Source: Methanobacteriota archaeon (lineage in GTDB: Archaea > Hydrothermarchaeota > Hydrothermarchaeia > Hydrothermarchaeales > JACQPM01). From it: a stretch of DNA of 8,362 nucleotides. A program made the translations under genes and the position numbers. Position 1 is the stretch's first letter. Every line of letters begins with the position of its first letter. This document shows, one piece after another, positions 5,691 to 8,362 of this stretch. Below the pieces are notes generated by a model. It made no database searches, was not told the origin of the DNA, and saw only the letters and a list, made by a program, of their open reading frames with translations. The DNA is taken from assembly GCA_016207475.1 (NCBI GenBank), contig JACQPM010000002.1, positions 1-8,362 on the forward strand. The letters run 5' to 3'.

Positions 5691-6767
5691 CTACTCCTCG
5701 CCCTCCAGCCTGAGGATGTAGTCCTTGGCCCCCCGGAAGATCCTCACCTCGTCCCTTATCTTCACCGGGAATCGTCCCTCGAAGTAGATGGTCTCCAGGC
5801 TTTCCAGGTCCATCACCTGTATCCTCCCGGTGGTCGCCTCCGAGATCATGGCTTTTCTTATATCCTCCTCCCGCCCCAGGATCTCGGCCTCCCTGAGGCC
5901 CTTCGCCGGCATCGTCGCTCTCTTCCTGGCCCCCAGGTCGAAGAGCGTTGCCTTCCCTGTGGTCAGCCCCAGGAGCTGGTAGACCTCCCCGCCCAGCCCC
6001 AGGATATCACCCGTCCGGAACCTGGGAAGCCTCAGGACGATGGCCACGCGGTATACATCCTTCCCGTGCCCGTCCTTCCCGGTCAGCTTTGGCGACTCCC
6101 CCACCGCGCCCCCGAACCTCTCCTGGAGGGCCGAGGCCACCTTCCTGGCCACCTGTACGGACCCCATATAGAAGTCGAACCCCCCCTTGAGGTCCTCGAA
6201 CTTTGAGACGAAGGCCTTCCTGTCCGTCCTGGCGTACTGGGCCATGAGCTCCCCCACCAGGGCATATACCCTATCCCTCTCCTCCTGCCCCAGCGCCCCT
6301 TCCCCCCGTACCTGGAGGATGGCTTCGTAATACTTGCCGCTGGCCCGAGAGCAGTCCTGACAGAGGTCCAGGACGACCCTCACCGCCGCTTCTTGCCTGG
6401 CGCTGTACCCGAAGCCCGCCACCCTCCCTTCCACCTCCACGGCGCATGGGACCAGGTAGACGGTGGGCGAGGACTCCTTGGGCCCTTCCACGGAGACCCG
6501 CACCTCTGGCGCCTCGACCTTCTCCAGCCGGATGCTCTCCTTCACCGTGTCGAGGGCCGCGTTCTTGATCACCTCCTCCAGCCCTTCCCCAATCGGTAGC
6601 CACCTACCGCCCTTGAGGTAGGTGTGGCAGTTCCTGCATACCCGCGCCTCGAGGCGCTCCGGGAGGGTGAGGAAGCGCCCTCCCCTCAAGTAGCACTCCC
6701 GGCACCGATTCTCCACCAGCTCCTCCGTCACCTTGCCGCAGAGGTAGCAGAAGCGCCCCCTGACCAT
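5691..6767 (-). CDS. nmd3: NMD3 homologue, large-subunit maturation factor
   Basis: 358 aa from ATG 6767. In eukaryotes NMD3 binds the 60S subunit and acts as its nuclear export adaptor. Archaea have no nucleus, so the archaeal protein is thought to act in 50S maturation or quality control. The N-terminal zinc-binding module is clear: Cys7-x2-Cys10, Cys22-x2-Cys25, Cys44-x2-Cys47 and later Cys136-x2-Cys139. It is followed by the family hallmark SGKYYEAILQVRG (143-155). The central and C-terminal parts (YARTDRKAFVSKFEDLKGGFDFYMGS, then a beta-rich domain with GDILGLGGEVYQLLGL) match the archaeal length; the eukaryotic export-signal tail is absent. The open frame continues 36 codons further upstream, but homology begins at MVRGRFCYLCG. 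A TATA element sits about 26 bp before ATG 6767, which suggests a leaderless mRNA. Convergent with the PIN gene with no gap. Confidence 0.9.
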   Translation of the reverse strand: MVRGRFCYLCGKVTEELVENRCRECYLRGGRFLTLPERLEARVCRNCHTYLKGGRWLPIGEGLEEVIKNAALDTVKESIRLEKVEAPEVRVSVEGPKESSPTVYLVPCAVEVEGRVAGFGYSARQEAAVRVVLDLCQDCSRASGKYYEAILQVRGEGALGQEERDRVYALVGELMAQYARTDRKAFVSKFEDLKGGFDFYMGSVQVARKVASALQERFGGAVGESPKLTGKDGHGKDVYRVAIVLRLPRFRTGDILGLGGEVYQLLGLTTGKATLFDLGARKRATMPAKGLREAEILGREEDIRKAMISEATTGRIQVMDLESLETIYFEGRFPVKIRDEVRIFRGAKDYILRLEGEE

Positions 6768-6787
6768 GGAGCAATTATTGGGCGGAG

Positions 6788-6800
6788 CCAATAAATACCC
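6788..6800 (-). promoter_or_regulatory. TATA-like promoter of nmd3, possibly shared with iscA
   Basis: The minus strand reads GGGTATTTATTGG, centred 27 bp upstream of the nmd3 ATG, so the transcript should begin at or next to the ATG. The plus strand of the same bases reads CCAATAAATACCC and is also TATA-like. No better TATA is visible for the divergent iscA gene, apart from a weak CCAATATCG at 6805-6813. Confidence 0.55.
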
Positions 6801-6869
6801 TTCTCCAATATCGTTCCGAGACGTTAGGTCCTGGTGGTAGACCAACCCAGGAATTGGAGGAGGCATATA

Positions 6870-7199
6870 ATGATCCAAGTGACAGAGAAGGCGGCAGAGA
6901 AGCTGAAGGACTTTATGAAACAGGAGGGGAAGGAGGCCAAGGGCCTCAGGGTCGCGGTCTTTGGCGGCGGTTGCGCTGGCTTCAAGTACGGCTTGGCGCT
7001 GGAGGAGAATCTCACAGGGGCTGACAAGATCATCGAGAGCCGTGGGGTGAATGTCATAGTGGACCCGGAGAGTGCCAAATTCCTGGAGGGGTCGGAGATA
7101 GACTACGTGGAGAGCCTCCAGGGCTCGGGCTTCAAGATCAACAACCCCAACGTAGCCTCCAGCTGCCGTTGCGGCAACTCCTTCAAGCCGAAGGAGTGA
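6870..7199 (+). CDS. IscA/HesB-type iron-sulfur assembly protein
   Basis: A 109-aa A-type Fe-S carrier that binds iron or a [2Fe-2S]/[4Fe-4S] cluster and passes it to apoproteins. The three conserved cysteines are present at 35 (GGGCAGFKY), 99 and 101 (SSCRCGNSF), the same numbers as in Escherichia coli IscA. The N terminus, MIQVTEKAAEKLKDFM, is typical of the family. ATG 6870 is chosen because GGAGGAGG ends six bases before it and homology begins at once. An in-frame ATG at 6834 would add 12 residues (MVDQPRNWRRHI) encoded by the Shine-Dalgarno region and is unlikely. No iscS, iscU or suf genes are adjacent. The gene is followed by a T-rich stretch that probably ends its transcript. It is divergent from nmd3 across a 102-bp gap. 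Confidence 0.92.
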   Translation: MIQVTEKAAEKLKDFMKQEGKEAKGLRVAVFGGGCAGFKYGLALEENLTGADKIIESRGVNVIVDPESAKFLEGSEIDYVESLQGSGFKINNPNVASSCRCGNSFKPKE

Positions 7200-7203
7200 C
7201 CCT

Positions 7204-7542
7204 CTATTTTTTGACGTTTTTTAGAGTGTACCCCTTCTCGCAGATCTGCACCCTCAACGCCTCGAGGGCAGCGTGGACCTTCTTCGAGCTGTAGCCGCCT
7301 ATGACGATGGCCATGAACTCCCTTCCGGGCTCATAGAGCCCATCCTCGATCCGGCAGCGGACTACGGCTACGCCGTCCGCCGCTTCTGCGTCCCTGATCG
7401 CGCCCTCGATGACCTTCCTGTTGGTCCTGACCTCGATCCCTTTCAGCCCCTCCTCTGGACGGACATAGACGGCGTGGCACCCCACCACGCTTATATCCCT
7501 CCTCAGCCCCCTGACCTCCCTCAACAGATCCTCGAGACCCAT
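7204..7542 (-). CDS. Small protein with a tentative MoaE-like pattern
   Basis: A 112-aa protein that I cannot assign firmly. The order of motifs resembles MoaE, the large subunit of molybdopterin synthase. AVVRCRIEDGLYEPGREFMAIVIGG (59-83) parallels the family's HRIG-x-L-x-x-GE segment and following strand; SSKKVHAALEALRVQI (85-100) parallels HR-x-x-AF-x-A and its helix. GCHAVYVRPEEGLKGIEV (21-38) could match the N-terminal G-x-V-R region. Against this, the family's catalytic lysine pair in its LK...IWKKE end is not preserved in the usual spacing; only Lys103 and Lys108 are near. No moaD or other cofactor gene is adjacent. ATG 7542 is preferred over 7569 because GGGGGTGGAG lies just upstream of it and the TATA element is about 38 bp away; the earlier ATG is too close to that element. 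Convergent with iscA. Confidence 0.65.
   Translation of the reverse strand: MGLEDLLREVRGLRRDISVVGCHAVYVRPEEGLKGIEVRTNRKVIEGAIRDAEAADGVAVVRCRIEDGLYEPGREFMAIVIGGYSSKKVHAALEALRVQICEKGYTLKNVKK
7205..7223 (+). terminator. T-rich terminator after iscA
   Basis: TATTTTTTGACGTTTTTTA starts six bases after the iscA stop and contains two runs of six T. Archaeal RNA polymerase terminates at such T-tracts without needing a hairpin. On the other strand the same bases are the Lys-rich last codons (N-V-K-K-stop) of the convergent gene. Confidence 0.6.
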
Positions 7543-7574
7543 ACTCCACCCCCGATACAAGGTATGCATCGCCA

Positions 7575-7588
7575 GTTTAATTATCTTT
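7575..7588 (-). promoter_or_regulatory. TATA-like promoter of the MoaE-like gene
   Basis: The minus strand reads AAAGATAATTAAAC. Initiation is predicted near 7554, giving a leader of about 12 nt that contains the purine-rich GGGGGTGGAG before ATG 7542. It is divergent from the histone promoter about 40 bp away. Confidence 0.5.
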
Positions 7589-7618
7589 CTAGGGAAGATT
7601 CGAGGGTTTAATAGGCAG

Positions 7619-7657
7619 ATTTATAAATAAATTCCTCCTTTTTATTATATGGTGATC
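7619..7657 (+). promoter_or_regulatory. Histone promoter and Shine-Dalgarno
   Basis: ATTTATAAATAA (7619-7630) is the strongest TATA box in the window. Initiation is predicted near 7650, directly before GGTGATC (7651-7657), a perfect match to the archaeal anti-Shine-Dalgarno, two bases before ATG 7660. A strong TATA, minimal leader and ideal ribosome-binding site fit high expression, as expected of a chromatin protein. Confidence 0.7.
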
Positions 7658-7659
7658 TC

Positions 7660-7863
7660 ATGAGCGAACTGCCAATTGCCGCAATGGACAGGTTGATCAG
7701 GAGGGCCACGGGGCTCAGAGTGGGCAGGGATGCAGCCGAGGCCATGGCCGAGGTGCTGGAAGAGAGAGGCGCCAAGGTAGCCGTCGAGGCCGGGAAGTAC
7801 GCCAAGCACGCCAAGAGGAAGACCGTCAAGGCCGAGGACGTCAGGCTGGCGGTGAAGAAGTAG
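7660..7863 (+). CDS. Archaeal histone, HMf type
   Basis: A 67-aa single histone fold with no tails. Such proteins dimerise and wrap DNA in tetramers or longer stacks. It opens with MSELPIAAMDRLIRRA, the classic alpha-1 start (HMfB: ELPIAPIGRII). Alpha-2 runs over about residues 22-50, and the last loop and helix hold the R53-x-T55-x4-D60 motif (RKTVKAED), which includes the conserved Arg-Asp clamp. Lys47, Lys49, Lys52, Arg53 and Lys54 give the DNA-binding surface around loop 2. It ends at VRLAVKK, about two residues shorter than HMfB. It has a strong promoter and ribosome-binding site. tRNA-Leu follows 56 bp downstream with a weak TATA of its own. Confidence 0.96.
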   Translation: MSELPIAAMDRLIRRATGLRVGRDAAEAMAEVLEERGAKVAVEAGKYAKHAKRKTVKAEDVRLAVKK

Positions 7864-7880
7864 CAGATCACCCTTCAAAA

Positions 7881-7891
7881 CATTCAAATAC
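7881..7891 (+). promoter_or_regulatory. Weak TATA-like element before tRNA-Leu
   Basis: CATTCAAATAC is AT-rich and centred about 34 bp before the first base of the tRNA, which suggests a short 5' leader removed by RNase P. It is weaker than the histone box. Readthrough from the histone gene is a possible alternative, since no T-tract separates them. Confidence 0.35.
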
Positions 7892-7919
7892 CCACTGGGC
7901 AGAGGTATTGCGTCACGAC

Positions 7920-8005
7920 GCGGGGGTAGCCAAGTTTGGCCAAAGGCGCTAGATTCAGAGTCTAGTCCGTTAGTCGGTCCGAGGGTTCGAATCCCTTCCC
8001 CCGCA
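7920..8005 (+). tRNA. tRNA-Leu, anticodon CAG
   Basis: A complete 86-nt class II tRNA that reads CUG codons. The acceptor stem is GCGGGGG (7920-7926) paired with CCCCCGC (7998-8004), with discriminator A at 8005. The D stem is GCC/GGC (7929-7931 and 7945-7947). The anticodon stem is CTAGA/TCTAG, and its loop TTCAGAG places the anticodon CAG at 7956-7958. The T arm is GAGGG-TTCGAAT-CCCTT with one G-T pair. The long variable arm of 15 nt (7966-7980), with a CCG/CGG stem, marks it as leucine-type and fits the anticodon. The CCA end is not encoded; ATT follows. There is no intron. Confidence 0.96.
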
Positions 8006-8008
8006 TTC

Positions 8009-8034
8009 CAAGCCTTTTTATGTAAAAAGGCTTG
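8009..8034. repeat. 26-bp palindrome, likely two-way terminator
   Basis: CAAGCCTTTTTA and its exact reverse complement TAAAAAGGCTTG are separated only by TG: 12 paired bases on each side. It begins four bases after the tRNA-Leu discriminator and lies 27 bp before the stop of the convergent msrB. Each strand carries a run of five T inside the stem. A T-tract can end archaeal transcripts on both strands, and in RNA the two arms could form a hairpin. A protein-binding palindrome is an alternative. Confidence 0.65.
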
Positions 8035-8060
8035 AGCCAAAAACCCGCAAGGGCTATTTA

Positions 8061-8362
8061 TTATTTCTTCTCCTCGAAGCGCATGGCCGCCGAGTTTATG
8101 CAGTACCTGAGCCCGGTGGGCTTCGGGCCGTCGTCGAAGACATGACCTAGGTGGCCGCCGCACCTGCTGCACAGCACCTCAGTCCTCGACATGCCGAGGC
8201 TGGGGTCGGGTCTGATCTCAATTCCCCCTTCCGATGCCGGCTTCCAGAAGCTCGGCCAGCCCGTGCCTGAGTCGTATTTCGCTTCCGAGGTGAAGAGCTC
8301 CTGGCCGCACCCCGCACAGAGGTATATTCCCCTTTTCTTGTTGTGGAGATATCTCCCGATGA
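8061..8362 (-). CDS. msrB: Peptide-methionine (R)-S-oxide reductase MsrB, C-terminal part
   Basis: Partial gene; the start lies beyond the window's right edge. The 99 visible residues cover most of the MsrB fold, which reduces methionine-R-sulfoxide in proteins after oxidative damage. Zinc ligands are Cys15-x2-Cys18 (YLCAGC) and Cys64-x2-Cys67 (LCSRC). GWPSFW (34-39) forms part of the substrate pocket. The catalytic cysteine is Cys87 in RYCINSAAM, after GGHLGHVFDDGPKPTG. No further cysteine is present in the visible part to act as the resolving residue; in such enzymes thioredoxin may reduce the active site directly. Two TAA stops follow in tandem (8063-8058). Not fused to MsrA within the window; an upstream fusion cannot be excluded. 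Confidence 0.95.
   Translation of the reverse strand, partial: IGRYLHNKKRGIYLCAGCGQELFTSEAKYDSGTGWPSFWKPASEGGIEIRPDPSLGMSRTEVLCSRCGGHLGHVFDDGPKPTGLRYCINSAAMRFEEKK

Noticed and set aside
6768..6878. Extended start of nmd3 at ATG 6878
   Set aside because: The extension covers the divergent promoter region and the iscA start; NMD3 homology begins at MVRGRFCYLCG, with a TATA box properly spaced for ATG 6767.
7645..8172. A 175-codon open frame on the minus strand across tRNA-Leu and the histone gene
   Set aside because: Its middle, around GIRTLGPTNG, is the translated complement of the tRNA, a well-known false protein in databases; the flanks are shadows of the histone and msrB.
1..8362. CRISPR array, insertion sequence, prophage or defence island
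   Set aside because: No regularly spaced repeats, transposase, integrase or phage-like proteins were found on either strand; all recognised genes are core functions.

Overview
This window is archaeal chromosome, GC-rich and densely packed. The evidence is a set of archaeal or archaeal/eukaryotic genes side by side: a proteasome-activating ATPase ending in a HbYX motif, a RIO1 kinase, a two-KH-domain Dim2/Pno1-type protein, aIF1A, an archaeal-type TyrRS, an NMD3 homologue and a one-domain HMf-type histone. TATA/BRE-like elements also lie about 25 bp upstream of several starts. The histone together with a proteasome-activating nucleotidase suggests a euryarchaeal lineage, perhaps a Thermoplasmatota/Methanomassiliicoccales-like one, but I cannot fix the lineage from sequence alone. 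No CRISPR array, transposon, integrase or other mobile-element signature is visible; this reads as core genome.

Layout. (1) Bases 1-1951, plus strand: the 3' end of the proteasome-activating nucleotidase gene, then 4 bp later a 508-aa metallo-beta-lactamase/beta-CASP hydrolase. (2) Bases 1948-4607, minus strand: tyrS, then a compact aIF1A - rio1 - KH operon with a 2-bp gap and a 13-bp overlap between its members. The operon's likely promoter lies in the last codons of tyrS. (3) Bases 4719-5690, plus strand: an unrecognised 148-aa protein and an orphan PIN-domain protein. (4) Bases 5691-6767, minus strand: an NMD3 homologue whose stop codon abuts the PIN gene's stop. (5) Bases 6870-7199, plus strand: an IscA-type Fe-S protein, divergent from nmd3. 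(6) Bases 7204-7542, minus strand: a small protein with a tentative MoaE-like pattern. (7) Bases 7660-8005, plus strand: the histone and tRNA-Leu(CAG), followed by a 26-bp near-perfect palindrome. (8) Bases 8061-8362, minus strand: the 3' part of msrB, cut by the window edge.

Two themes stand out. One is macromolecule turnover (proteasome ATPase next to a putative RNase). The other is ribosome maturation and initiation: RIO1 and Dim2/Pno1 act in late small-subunit maturation, NMD3 on the large subunit and aIF1A in the small-subunit decoding site. Starts are of two kinds. tyrS, the PIN gene and nmd3 look leaderless, whereas the KH gene, the 148-aa gene, iscA and the histone have clear Shine-Dalgarno sequences.

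I found no convincing new multi-gene system. The best items for a second look are the start of aIF1A, where conserved coding sequence continues upstream of the first ATG to a well-spaced CTG, the palindrome between tRNA-Leu and msrB, the degenerate MoaE-like protein, and the unrecognised 148-aa protein.
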